A stretch of 42,788 nucleotides of DNA from Gemmatimonadota bacterium (lineage in GTDB: Bacteria; Latescibacterota; UBA2968): the NCBI GenBank assembly GCA_026705765.1, contig JAPPAB010000142.1:1-42788 (forward strand). Direction: 5' to 3'. Numbering within the stretch: position 1 is the stretch's first letter; every line of letters starts with the position of its first letter. The translations under genes and the position numbers were made by a program. Below, in pieces: positions 15,197 to 24,207 of the stretch. The notes beneath the pieces are model-generated. The model did no database searches. It saw nothing but the letters and a program-made list of their open reading frames with translations, and was not told where the DNA came from.

Positions 15197-16054
15197 TTAT
15201 GGAGTCTCCGATATGAGTTTGTGTAACCCCGCGCCAAGGGCAAGGGCAAATCCGCTCGCCTGTCCGAGTTCTGCGCGATCTCGTTTTGACAACTGCACAG
15301 TGTCTATACCGCGAAAAATTGGATATTCTACAAGGTTGAGGTCTGCTGGTGGATCAATGGCCTGTATATCCCCCGATAGATAAACCCGTTTGCAGGGTCG
15401 ATGTGGAGAACTGGAGATAGAGAACCAGCGTTGCAGACGCAAAGAATCGGGGCTTGCTGTTTCAACATCGACTAATATACCATTTTCCACAGAAATATAA
15501 AAAGCCCCAGAGGAGTCGCTGTGAATAGCCATTTGCCTACCCGCTTCCTCCCATACGCGAGCGGGCAGTCCCGCACAAAATAGAGCCAGCGGAGCAACGG
15601 AGAGATGCAGGTGGGTTTCTCCCAGAGCAGAACACAGAGTTTCGTGTGCGTCAATCACCCCGTTGCGCACTGCGGTCCAAAAAGCTGCGCGCCCCACCGC
15701 AATAAAGTCGATCACACAATTGTCAATAGGAGAAATAAGTGCCTGTGATGCTTCCCAAAAAATCTGCTCGCGGCGATCTTCTTCCCCCGCGACTTCGAGA
15801 GGAATTTTTTGGATGTGATACAAACCACCCGAAAGACAAAAAGAGAGCGTACCAATCGGTTTTGGCAGGCTTTCAAGTGCTTGACCCAATTCCTCAACAA
15901 AAGATTTGGGTACTTCTTTTTGGGGATCAAAATCAAAAGCCTCTGATACGCGCTGGTTAATCAGACCCCTGAGATAGTACGCATTATCCAATTTTTCAAG
16001 ATGGACCACGCGCAAGGTGTTGCCCAAAACATGAATGCCCGTAGCTGTACTCAT
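15197..16054 (-). CDS. PilM-like actin-fold protein (divergent)
   Basis: 285-residue protein with the layout of type IV pilus assembly protein PilM, the cytoplasmic actin-like ATPase. It begins with a short phosphate-1-like strand pair (GIHVLGNTLRVVHLEKL), has a central LSFCLSGGLYHIQKIPL strand and an SVAPLALFCA helix, and ends with the FALALGAGLHKL helix typical of PilM. The usual DIG-type phosphate motif at the N-terminus is weak, so nucleotide binding may be reduced. No pilN, pilO or pilQ genes follow. Its ATG overlaps the comEA-like stop by 4 bases. Assignment is by pattern recognition and is less firm than for its neighbours. Confidence 0.72.
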   Translation of the reverse strand: MSTATGIHVLGNTLRVVHLEKLDNAYYLRGLINQRVSEAFDFDPQKEVPKSFVEELGQALESLPKPIGTLSFCLSGGLYHIQKIPLEVAGEEDRREQIFWEASQALISPIDNCVIDFIAVGRAAFWTAVRNGVIDAHETLCSALGETHLHLSVAPLALFCAGLPARVWEEAGRQMAIHSDSSGAFYISVENGILVDVETASPDSLRLQRWFSISSSPHRPCKRVYLSGDIQAIDPPADLNLVEYPIFRGIDTVQLSKRDRAELGQASGFALALGAGLHKLISETP

Positions 16055-16503
16055 GGCGTGCTCATCGTAAGGTGTGGTCGCAGGCGCTCAAGGGTTTTGG
16101 TACCAATACCCTTGACCTTTGTAATATCGTCAATGCGTTTAAATGCCCCATTCTCTTCGCGATAGATCACAATGCGTCCCGCAATTTGAGGCCCAATGCG
16201 GGGCAGCCGCTCAAACTCTTTTGCCGTTGCCGAGTTGATATCGATCAATTCCCTTGCCGGGGCAACTTCTACTTTTTCGTTTTTTTTAGAGGCATCCGCT
16301 TTTCCATCCGCCTCAGTTGGCGACAGGGATTGACCAACTTCTGCTTCTTCTCGAAGTGGAGCTTCCACGACATTTTTACGCACCTCAAAATCGGGGATGC
16401 GATCCGGATCTCTACTGTCGAGATAACGGATAACAATCCCCACAATCAGAACGCCGCAAAGCATCAACAGAATAATTTGTTCGTTGCGGTTAAAAGTGAA
16501 CAC
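16051..16503 (-). CDS. ComEA-like helix-hairpin-helix protein with N-terminal membrane anchor
   Basis: 150-residue protein with a single membrane segment at residues 9-26, an acidic/charged linker and a C-terminal double helix-hairpin-helix domain of ComEA type. The domain reads DINSATAKEFERLPRIG at its start; the hairpins are LPRIGPQIA (100-108) and VKGIGTKTLERL (130-141). Such domains bind double-stranded DNA without sequence preference, and ComEA acts in periplasmic DNA uptake. It sits 12 bases after the sprA-like stop and overlaps pilM-like, so it is part of that operon. Competence or a structural role at the envelope are both possible. Confidence 0.92.
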   Translation of the reverse strand: MFTFNRNEQIILLMLCGVLIVGIVIRYLDSRDPDRIPDFEVRKNVVEAPLREEAEVGQSLSPTEADGKADASKKNEKVEVAPARELIDINSATAKEFERLPRIGPQIAGRIVIYREENGAFKRIDDITKVKGIGTKTLERLRPHLTMSTP

Positions 16504-16515
16504 AAAAAAGTCCTT

Positions 16516-19500
16516 TTACTGAAATCCGATTTCACCCCAGAATCGAAAATCCCAGGTCACATTGGTGAGATCGCGCAGTTTGTCTTTGCGCCGTTCATGG
16601 CGGAACGTGGTACCGCCTGTAAATCGCGAGCTAAAGGCATATTGCGTACCCAGGCTAACAGACCAGGATGCCGAGTTTTGGCGGATAATGGGTTCGGCTG
16701 GCGCATCGGGTTCGGCACTTCGCGGCATTTCGGTTTGTGTATTCAAATTGCGCGAAAAGGAGAGCGTGAGATCCAGAGTGCGTTGAAATCTTCCGCGCAG
16801 CGAATAGCGAACATCTGCTTGCAAAGTACCGTTTTCCGTCAAAGTGGTTCCGATCAGACGATCGGCAAGGGTCGGTTGCACAGAAGCTGTATCGGCAGTC
16901 ACATTGCGCTGATAGCGGATTTCATCATTGTTGCTTTGGCGGCGGCTAAATGTCGTATTCACATCGCCTTTCCAGCGCGCGCTCCACTGAAAAAGCGGAT
17001 TATACGATATTTCTCTTGCATCGCTTGTCAAATAACGCGACGAGAGACTGAGGCTGCCATCACCCCGTCGGGTGCGCGATTCCTGGTATCCGAAACTGGC
17101 ATTGGAACTAACCCAAAGCCGGCCGATCAAAGGCACGCGCTCAAGACCGCGCCAACTCGCGTCAAATTTGGGAAAGATGACCTGATCGTCTTTGCCGAGT
17201 ATATTGCCCGTGCGTTCGTTTTCGGAATAATTGGCAGAGGTGTTGAAATTCAGGCCCAGAGGCAACCGAATACCACTGGATACCTGCGCCTGTCTTCGCA
17301 CATTGCTGGCGTTGGTTCTCGTCCCCGTGGTCGCGACCACAATGGGGACCTGGATCGTATCGCGAAAGCCTAATTGATAGGCCAATGCAGGACGGTTCGT
17401 GAGGCCAAACAAATTATCTGATTTGTTCTGGGAAACACTGCTCGTCACATTCTGAAGGCGGCCACCCACTTTTCCAATCCATTGCAAGATGGAAAAACCA
17501 CCGTCTTTACCTGATCTGCGCGTCCAGCGTTGAAACAAACTGGGCAGGTTGAGATTGATGCGCGCATTCGCCGTTTGCTGGCTATTGACCGTGAGTCCGC
17601 GCCGAATACTGCCGTATTGCACGCGCTCCCCACCGATTTCAAAGCGATCCGTGTACGTAGCCGAATACGATGGATTCACGGTAATCCAGTTTGAGATGCG
17701 CGGCGTAAATCTGAAGTTGAGCGATTGGTTGCGCGATACTTCACGTCCAAATTGGAGTTGGGTTAGAGCGTATCCATTTCGCAAGTCGCGGTTGATAGTG
17801 AGCGAATAATCGGCATTCAGGCTGCGAAATGGCGATAGTTTAATGGCATAACTTTCGGTCAGATTGAAAGTCTCTCGCACTGTATCAATCACATTTGACG
17901 TGTCGCCAGCGATGGCGCGAAATGAGGTCTGATCCGATACCCCGCGATTAAAACGCAGGTTGTAATTGATGCTGGAGGGCAGGTAAAAAAACTGCGCTTC
18001 CTGGAGCGTTTTATAAAAGGGCACCCACTTGAAAATGGCGAGAGCTTCACGCTGAGACCACACCTGATTATAGGTCATATTGCCGTTTAAGTTCTGGTTC
18101 AGGCTTCGCCTGCGCTGTGTAATCGCACCCGTTGTCGATGCATCAGAACTGTAGTTGAGCGACGTGGAAGCTTTGTCAAAGAAAACGCGAGATATCAGGC
18201 TCGGGTCTTCGCGTGCTGGTCGCTTTCTCAGCGAAATGGTAAAGCGCGTCTGAGAGCGCACATCGCTTTCGTTGATTTTTTGTTCCGGGGTAAGCACAAT
18301 ATCCGATCCCGGGCGTATGCGGGGGCTTGATGTATAGCGATTATAGCTAAATCGGACGGGTATGGAGGTATTCCATTCTTTGGGAAAGAACTTGTCGATA
18401 TTGAGCTGGCTGTCAAAGTTGAAACGCGTGGTGGTATTGCCCGAAGCCCTGCCTTGAAGGTCTTGAAAATCACCGCTCCGGCGTTCCAGATTGACCGTCA
18501 GATTGCCCAGATCGGCGAGGGTTATGCGCGTATCAGCCAGGGCAGATAAGGCGGGTTTTTTGCGGATATCATCAACGCGCAATTCATCCATCCAGACTTC
18601 GTTCTCGCCAATGAGAATCTCATCGCCGCGATTGCGAATCCCCACGGTAAAGGCTCTGATCGAAGCCAGCGCGGGATTACCGCGCACAATATAGGTGCGA
18701 CCATCCACGTCGATCTCTATGCGATTGCCCTCTTTGTCGTAGTGAGCGAGAAATTCGCCACGGCGAAGCGACACACTAACGGTATCAGAGACTTGTTCGG
18801 TGGCTTGAAGGTCAAGCAACTGGCCTTTGAGTTGCGACATAATCTCGAGATCTAATCGAACGGTATTGGTTTCTTCTGCCCAACCGCGATAAACCCGCGA
18901 GCGATATTCGTAAAAGTTGAGAGAATCTTCATTAATGGGCGCAAATCGCATAAAAAATTCAATCGGACTGGGGCCTGTGCTCATGGAATCTGCGGCATCT
19001 GAAAAATTGGTGCTGTAAGTGGGATCAGCCGGATTTCCGCCGTGCAAAAACAGCGTCATAACACCGTATTCGGTATAGTCCTCGCCATTGGCAAAACTGC
19101 GGGATGCCGAGATGGATTCGCCCGGGTAGAGATCGACGAATTCGAGCACCAGAGAATTTTCAGATAAACGAATACCCGTGGTGGGGTCAATTTCTCGTTC
19201 GAGGCCCGGAGGAGATTCGTAAAAAGTGTTGTTTGTCCCGATAGTCGAAACCTGAAAATCGCCCGATAACTGCCCAAAAGCGACGGGGTCTTCCTGCCAT
19301 TCACTGCCAGTCGCGCTAAAAGTATAGATTTCGACAGAGGTCGTGTCATTGTGTTCGAACCAGACGCGCACAAAGTCAATCTCGCTGGCAAATGTGGTGT
19401 CGGGGCTCCCTTCAAAGGTGCGCGGCGCGTCTTGCCCCTTGAGAGGGATGCGCAACAAGCGCCACGGAGGATCCGTAACACCACCCAATTCGGGAAAGAG

Positions 19501-22500
19501 ATCGGATTCCGTGCCCGGCACAAGCGCAGATGGGCCAGTAAAGGCCCCCGATGCGGGAGACAGCCCCCTATTGCTGGACAAATCGACGCTGTATCGGATA
19601 AAACTATCGCGCTCGTCGAGAAAACCATTGCCGTTGAGATCTTCGGTATCGGGTCGAGATTGGCGCTCTGCCCTGTTGCCCTCTGTTCCATTGAGACCAG
19701 AGGGATAGCGACGCAGGATATCCGTCGTGTTTTGATCTACGTCTTCAAAATTATCTCCCGAAGGATCGCTGGGCACAGTGACACCTGGAAATATTTTTCG
19801 AAAGACCTCGGCCTCTTCGGTATCGGTCAATCCATCCAGACCAATATCTTCTTCGTCGATGACGATATCGTCTCCTGTGGGCAAGCCACCGATGGGTTTG
19901 TCTTCTGTGCGAAAGCCACTTGGAAATCGCTCCCGGTCGCCGGGATCGTTGTACATGGGGTGATCGAGGGGCAGGAGAACGCGCTCAGAAATATCACCCA
20001 AATCGATGTGCAGATGCCCATCATCTCCCCGAATCCAGAGTTCGAGAAATTTAGACCGCGACAAATCGAGACCATTGACATAGCGCATAATCCCCGCCCA
20101 TGATTGTTGGGGAATACCGTTTTCATTATTCTGCGATCGGATGGGAAATCCATTGCTACGCGCGGGATCAAATCGCAGTTTGAGAACATCTACAATGTCT
20201 TGTTCCGCGCTTATGTCATCGCGGGTGGGCTGAATTCGGGACAGAGATGCCCTGTCGCGATCAATGGGATTATACCACGTAAGCCGCCCTTGTGGCAATG
20301 TGAGCATTCTGCTATTGCGGAGGGGAACACTTGCGCGGTTCCACCCTATTTTGCCAATTGCAAACGCCGTGCTGTTCAAAGCGCCTTCAAAATCATCGAT
20401 ATAGGCCACATTTTTAGTATTGGGATTTGGCAAACTTTGCGCGATCTCAAAGTCCATGTCGATAGACGACGGCGCCTGCGTGTTCACGAGGGGAATTGAA
20501 TTGACGAGATCGCTCAACAGTTTGGGTTGCATCCGGAAGCGCGCATTGGCATCCCACAAAATAGTGCGCGTGGGTTCCTGCCCGACCCGCACGCGCGGCG
20601 AGGCAGTACTTTGACTGCCGTATAGCAAGGTCATGCCAATAAGCGAATACTGATCGTCAAAGGGCCGCTCGAGACGCACGCCCAAAAGGCTTTTGGACTG
20701 TCCAAAACCGAACTGGTCTTTGGTCTGATACGATATGTCCAACTCAGAGGACGGATCCGCAACCTCGTTTTCGGCATCGCCAATAAATTTCAAACGGCCT
20801 GTCAGATAATTTATCGTGTAGTCTGTATCGCGTGTTAAGGTTCGGTTGTTCAGCCGAACGACTTCGCTGTCTTGAAGCAGTCCGCCAAATCCGAGGTTAT
20901 ATTCGGTCGATTTGCTCGTGGAACTCACCCGCAATTCATACCGCCCCGCTTCCTGGCGGTTGGACGTGTTGGTCTCATTGTAAATGCCCGGTACGCGCAC
21001 CTCGAGATCTGGCGCGCCCAATCCCTCCTCGCCAAAAGGTTCGAGGAAGGGAAATACGAGATGTCCTCTGGCGAGACTCAGCCCGGGAATTTCATTACCC
21101 GTGCCAATATCGATGAGTCGATCTGGAGGAGAAGATTCAGAAGACCCATTGGTGTGCCGGTCGAGGCCAAAAATTTCCAGATATGACCTGCCTTCCTGAT
21201 TATCCTGTGGACTTTCACCCGGCACATTGCGAAAAATGCCGACGGACAGGCCAGCGGGATCGATATTGCGCACACCCAGGCGATAAACATTGCGCCACGC
21301 AAGCCCCCATGTCGGATCTGTGGGGCGTTGTTGCCTGGCTTTGATGAGCTTGAGTTGAATTTTTTTGTCTGGATTTCCCGGATCGGGAATAAATTGTATG
21401 TCGCCAAAGTTTTCACCAGACGCGGTTTGATAAGCCACCGCAAGCGTGTAGCCCCGCGAAATTGAACCGCGATCATGGATGAGATAGCCTTCGGGTAAAG
21501 GCGTAAATTCGGAGGGGTCGAGCTCGTGAAACGTACCTTCTTCAACGCCCTTGTCAGAACGACGCGACGCTCCTTCATCGGGCGATCCATTGTTCCACAC
21601 GAGGTATGCGATACCGGGAATGGCCGAGTCTTCGAGGTCGTTTTGCGCGTTGTAGTCGTTTATGAATACGCGCACGCTTTGCTCAGTGACGCGATCGCCC
21701 GGCGCGGGGAATAAGCCGCTGCGGAAATTCTCGCGATAAGTGTTATCGAGAAAAAAGTAAGTGTTTTCGACATACCTGTAATCGGGAATTGCATCAGCCC
21801 TTCCTTGCCCTTGTCCCGTATCTCCTTGTCCCGTAAAGGTTTTGCGACCACTCGACGATTTGTCCTGAGATGTGACAACCGTAAAATTGATGGCGCCAAC
21901 CCGCCCCCGCGTTTTGATGCCAAACAGTCCGCCTCTACTTCCACCGCTAAATCCAATCAGTCGCGTACCGGGTAAAGCCAGTGTCGTGTTGCCCGCTTCT
22001 ATGGTTTCAATAATGCCGTCCTCATCGCCTTTGTACTGCAGGCGCAGGCCCTCGGTCAGTTCAAAGCCTTGTCTTTCGCTATCCTGCTCCAGCGAAACCA
22101 ATATCCGATCGCCAATGGAGCCTTCGACAGTGAGTCGGGCTTCTTGTTCAAAATTGATGGTGGGAAAACGCGATGTGCGCGTGAGGGCTGCTTGCGCCTG
22201 TCCCAAAGTGTATTGCGAGAGGCCCGACAATTCGATGCGGCGGTACCCCCGTATGGTGAGATTGGCAGCCCCTTCTCCGGTAATAGCACTCAAACGCTGG
22301 GGAACGCGAATCGGTATTTTGACATCGATTATGCCCTCACCTTCTGTATCTTCATCCATGCGTCCTCCCAATCGCTCCTGTGCAAGGCGATGGGTATCGT
22401 GGTAGAACTTGTAGCGCATAAAGTCGCCCAGACTGATAATCACTGGAAGGCCGTAAGGCGTACCGCCCAGATCGCGGAACACCATAAGTGTATATTCGGC

Positions 22501-22719
22501 TTCTGTTTCTATCAGTTGCGCCGTAGGAGTCGCATATGGGCGTCTTCTGGGAAAATAAGAAGTGGATCCAGGCGTATCGCGCAAAAAGGCTTCAAGCGTT
22601 GACACACCTATTTGCGGGCGCAAACCCGGCGTGGCAAGAGCAATAATCGGGCAGAGCAACGCGAAAAAAAATAAAACACTGAGGCCGCGCGACCACAGGT
22701 GAATGTGAATAAACTTCAT
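16516..22719 (-). CDS. sprA: SprA-like giant outer-membrane protein (T9SS translocon)
   Basis: 2067-residue predicted outer-membrane beta-barrel of the SprA/Sov family, the T9SS translocation channel. Residues 1-29 form a signal peptide (hydrophobic core SVLFFFALLCPIIALA). Conserved family blocks are visible: LPGTRLIGFSGGSRGGLFG with KTRGRVG (249-275), NLTIRGYRRIELSG near 152, the YIDDFEGALNSTAF block near 772, and dense amphipathic strands towards the C-terminus, which ends in aromatic-rich WDFRFWGEIGFQ. It is somewhat shorter than Flavobacterium SprA (about 2400). Asp/Glu-rich loops such as NTTDILRRYPSGLNGTEGN are probably calcium- or surface-exposed. No Shine-Dalgarno precedes the ATG. It is first in a five-gene minus-strand operon with a good promoter upstream. 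Confidence 0.93.
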   Translation of the reverse strand: MKFIHIHLWSRGLSVLFFFALLCPIIALATPGLRPQIGVSTLEAFLRDTPGSTSYFPRRRPYATPTAQLIETEAEYTLMVFRDLGGTPYGLPVIISLGDFMRYKFYHDTHRLAQERLGGRMDEDTEGEGIIDVKIPIRVPQRLSAITGEGAANLTIRGYRRIELSGLSQYTLGQAQAALTRTSRFPTINFEQEARLTVEGSIGDRILVSLEQDSERQGFELTEGLRLQYKGDEDGIIETIEAGNTTLALPGTRLIGFSGGSRGGLFGIKTRGRVGAINFTVVTSQDKSSSGRKTFTGQGDTGQGQGRADAIPDYRYVENTYFFLDNTYRENFRSGLFPAPGDRVTEQSVRVFINDYNAQNDLEDSAIPGIAYLVWNNGSPDEGASRRSDKGVEEGTFHELDPSEFTPLPEGYLIHDRGSISRGYTLAVAYQTASGENFGDIQFIPDPGNPDKKIQLKLIKARQQRPTDPTWGLAWRNVYRLGVRNIDPAGLSVGIFRNVPGESPQDNQEGRSYLEIFGLDRHTNGSSESSPPDRLIDIGTGNEIPGLSLARGHLVFPFLEPFGEEGLGAPDLEVRVPGIYNETNTSNRQEAGRYELRVSSTSKSTEYNLGFGGLLQDSEVVRLNNRTLTRDTDYTINYLTGRLKFIGDAENEVADPSSELDISYQTKDQFGFGQSKSLLGVRLERPFDDQYSLIGMTLLYGSQSTASPRVRVGQEPTRTILWDANARFRMQPKLLSDLVNSIPLVNTQAPSSIDMDFEIAQSLPNPNTKNVAYIDDFEGALNSTAFAIGKIGWNRASVPLRNSRMLTLPQGRLTWYNPIDRDRASLSRIQPTRDDISAEQDIVDVLKLRFDPARSNGFPIRSQNNENGIPQQSWAGIMRYVNGLDLSRSKFLELWIRGDDGHLHIDLGDISERVLLPLDHPMYNDPGDRERFPSGFRTEDKPIGGLPTGDDIVIDEEDIGLDGLTDTEEAEVFRKIFPGVTVPSDPSGDNFEDVDQNTTDILRRYPSGLNGTEGNRAERQSRPDTEDLNGNGFLDERDSFIRYSVDLSSNRGLSPASGAFTGPSALVPGTESDLFPELGGVTDPPWRLLRIPLKGQDAPRTFEGSPDTTFASEIDFVRVWFEHNDTTSVEIYTFSATGSEWQEDPVAFGQLSGDFQVSTIGTNNTFYESPPGLEREIDPTTGIRLSENSLVLEFVDLYPGESISASRSFANGEDYTEYGVMTLFLHGGNPADPTYSTNFSDAADSMSTGPSPIEFFMRFAPINEDSLNFYEYRSRVYRGWAEETNTVRLDLEIMSQLKGQLLDLQATEQVSDTVSVSLRRGEFLAHYDKEGNRIEIDVDGRTYIVRGNPALASIRAFTVGIRNRGDEILIGENEVWMDELRVDDIRKKPALSALADTRITLADLGNLTVNLERRSGDFQDLQGRASGNTTTRFNFDSQLNIDKFFPKEWNTSIPVRFSYNRYTSSPRIRPGSDIVLTPEQKINESDVRSQTRFTISLRKRPAREDPSLISRVFFDKASTSLNYSSDASTTGAITQRRRSLNQNLNGNMTYNQVWSQREALAIFKWVPFYKTLQEAQFFYLPSSINYNLRFNRGVSDQTSFRAIAGDTSNVIDTVRETFNLTESYAIKLSPFRSLNADYSLTINRDLRNGYALTQLQFGREVSRNQSLNFRFTPRISNWITVNPSYSATYTDRFEIGGERVQYGSIRRGLTVNSQQTANARINLNLPSLFQRWTRRSGKDGGFSILQWIGKVGGRLQNVTSSVSQNKSDNLFGLTNRPALAYQLGFRDTIQVPIVVATTGTRTNASNVRRQAQVSSGIRLPLGLNFNTSANYSENERTGNILGKDDQVIFPKFDASWRGLERVPLIGRLWVSSNASFGYQESRTRRGDGSLSLSSRYLTSDAREISYNPLFQWSARWKGDVNTTFSRRQSNNDEIRYQRNVTADTASVQPTLADRLIGTTLTENGTLQADVRYSLRGRFQRTLDLTLSFSRNLNTQTEMPRSAEPDAPAEPIIRQNSASWSVSLGTQYAFSSRFTGGTTFRHERRKDKLRDLTNVTWDFRFWGEIGFQ

Positions 22720-22785
22720 AAGGACTTTGGGAAACAGACGGAAAGTTGTATTAAGGAGCAGGTGATAGACTGTCGAACAAAGTAC

Positions 22786-22813
22786 ATAATAGCATAAGCC
22801 ACATGAAAGTCAA
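22786..22813 (-). promoter_or_regulatory. Sigma-70 promoter for the sprA-like operon
   Basis: On the minus strand, TTGACT (22813-22808), a 16-base spacer ending TGC, and TATTAT (22791-22786) form an extended -10 promoter (TGCTATTAT). Transcription would begin near 22779, with a leader of about 60 bases to the ATG at 22719. Confidence 0.7.
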
Positions 22814-22930
22814 GGTAAAATCCGAAGAAATTGGCGGGAGATAAATATCGGTAAGCGCGTCTTTTTTTCAGAGATAAAAAGCCGTATATTCCGTTGATCG
22901 TTAAACTTATTTTTTTGCAAAAGGTTCCTC

Positions 22931-24205
22931 ATGCGCTTGCGCTGGTATGTGATATCCGAACTGATAACGCCATTTTTATTTAGTTTTTCCGTGATCATCT
23001 TCCTTCTCGTCATTGATCTCGTGTTGCAAATGCTCGATCGCATTCTGGGAAAAGGCGTACCCATAGGTGTGGTTTTTGAGTTGTTTTTTTTAAACACGGC
23101 CTGGATGATTGCACTCGCCGTTCCGATGGCTGTGCTGGTCAGCACCCTGCTGGCATTTGGCCGCTTGAGTGCCTCGGGCGAAATTGTGGCCATGCGCGCA
23201 TTGGGCATTGGGATACATCAGGTCGTAGGACCGGTCTTGATCGTCGCAATGCTATTGGGAATTGGGCTGGTGATTTTTAATGATCGCATTTTGCCCGAAT
23301 TTAATCACCGCGCCCGCGTATTGATGACAGATATTCACCGCAAACGCCCCGCTGTCGCACTCGCCGACAAAGCCGGTGTAATGATCGGCGATTTCAAAAA
23401 TTACCAGATTTTATTTGATCGCGCCGATGCGGGCGGGAATATCCTCCATGACGTACTGGTATATAGCTTTAATAGCGATGGGTTTCCCGAAACCGCGGTT
23501 GCCGATTCCGGTGTTGTCGAATTTGACGAAGCGCGCGACGAGGCTCTGCTCTATCTTTTTCAAGGAGAAATGCACCGCATTGATCCAGACGATTCCACAG
23601 TCTATGCGCTCACGACATTTGCCAAAGCCAGGTTGCGGCTCGGTGATGCGGGCCAACAGTTATCGCGGTCTTCATCGGCGTATCGCAATGATAGAGAAAT
23701 GGATATCGCCACCATGCAGCACAAAATTGCACAATACGAAAGCGAATTATATCAGGCGAAGATCAAAAGAGCAAATCTCCTGAATGCATTTGTGCGCGAA
23801 GTGTTAATAGATTCTACTGATACAAAACCCGTGCAGTCGCTGCGCGCTGTATTGGGACGCGCGGCAGCCGATACGCGGATTGCAAGCCATAAGTTGAGAG
23901 CCGCAGACCGATTGCGCGTAGAGGTACACAAAAAATTTTCAATTCCCGCAGCCTGTGTAGCGTTTGTGCTGGTAGGCGCGCCTATCGGCATGTGGGCGCG
24001 CAGTAGCAGTGCGGCAATTGGCGCGGCAATTAGCATTGGCTTTTTTTTGGCGTGGTGGATTTTTCTCATCGGAGGTGAAAAACTGGCTGACCGCGGGGTA
24101 CTCATGCCCTGGTTTGCGATGTGGATACCCAATGTATTGACCGCCCTCGTCGGCGTTGTTCTATCTGCTCGTATTATCTGCGAGTGGGGCGTAAAAAGGA
24201 GATAG
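22931..24205 (+). CDS. lptF: LptF/LptG family LPS export permease (first of pair)
   Basis: 424-residue inner-membrane permease of the YjgP/YjgQ family, which with LptB extracts lipopolysaccharide for export. Membrane segments are at about 11-33, 55-75 and 97-118, with three more in the last 100 residues; the periplasmic beta-jellyroll lies between. Family blocks are visible: the PMAVLVSTLLAFGRLSASGEIVAMRALG run (the coupling-helix region) and the final segment APIGMWARSSSAAIG. Between the jellyroll and the C-terminal helices is a charged, probably coiled-coil insertion (about 245-300, MDIATMQHKIAQYESELYQ). The stop is 2 bases from the next gene's start. Which paralogue is F or G is assigned only by order. 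Confidence 0.92.
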   Translation: MRLRWYVISELITPFLFSFSVIIFLLVIDLVLQMLDRILGKGVPIGVVFELFFLNTAWMIALAVPMAVLVSTLLAFGRLSASGEIVAMRALGIGIHQVVGPVLIVAMLLGIGLVIFNDRILPEFNHRARVLMTDIHRKRPAVALADKAGVMIGDFKNYQILFDRADAGGNILHDVLVYSFNSDGFPETAVADSGVVEFDEARDEALLYLFQGEMHRIDPDDSTVYALTTFAKARLRLGDAGQQLSRSSSAYRNDREMDIATMQHKIAQYESELYQAKIKRANLLNAFVREVLIDSTDTKPVQSLRAVLGRAAADTRIASHKLRAADRLRVEVHKKFSIPAACVAFVLVGAPIGMWARSSSAAIGAAISIGFFLAWWIFLIGGEKLADRGVLMPWFAMWIPNVLTALVGVVLSARIICEWGVKRR

Positions 24206-24207
24206 CC

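Noticed and set aside
16072-17373. Long plus-strand open frame opposite comEA-like and sprA-like genes
   Set aside because: Runs across two real minus-strand genes with strong family motifs, has no ribosome-binding site and an unnatural residue composition.
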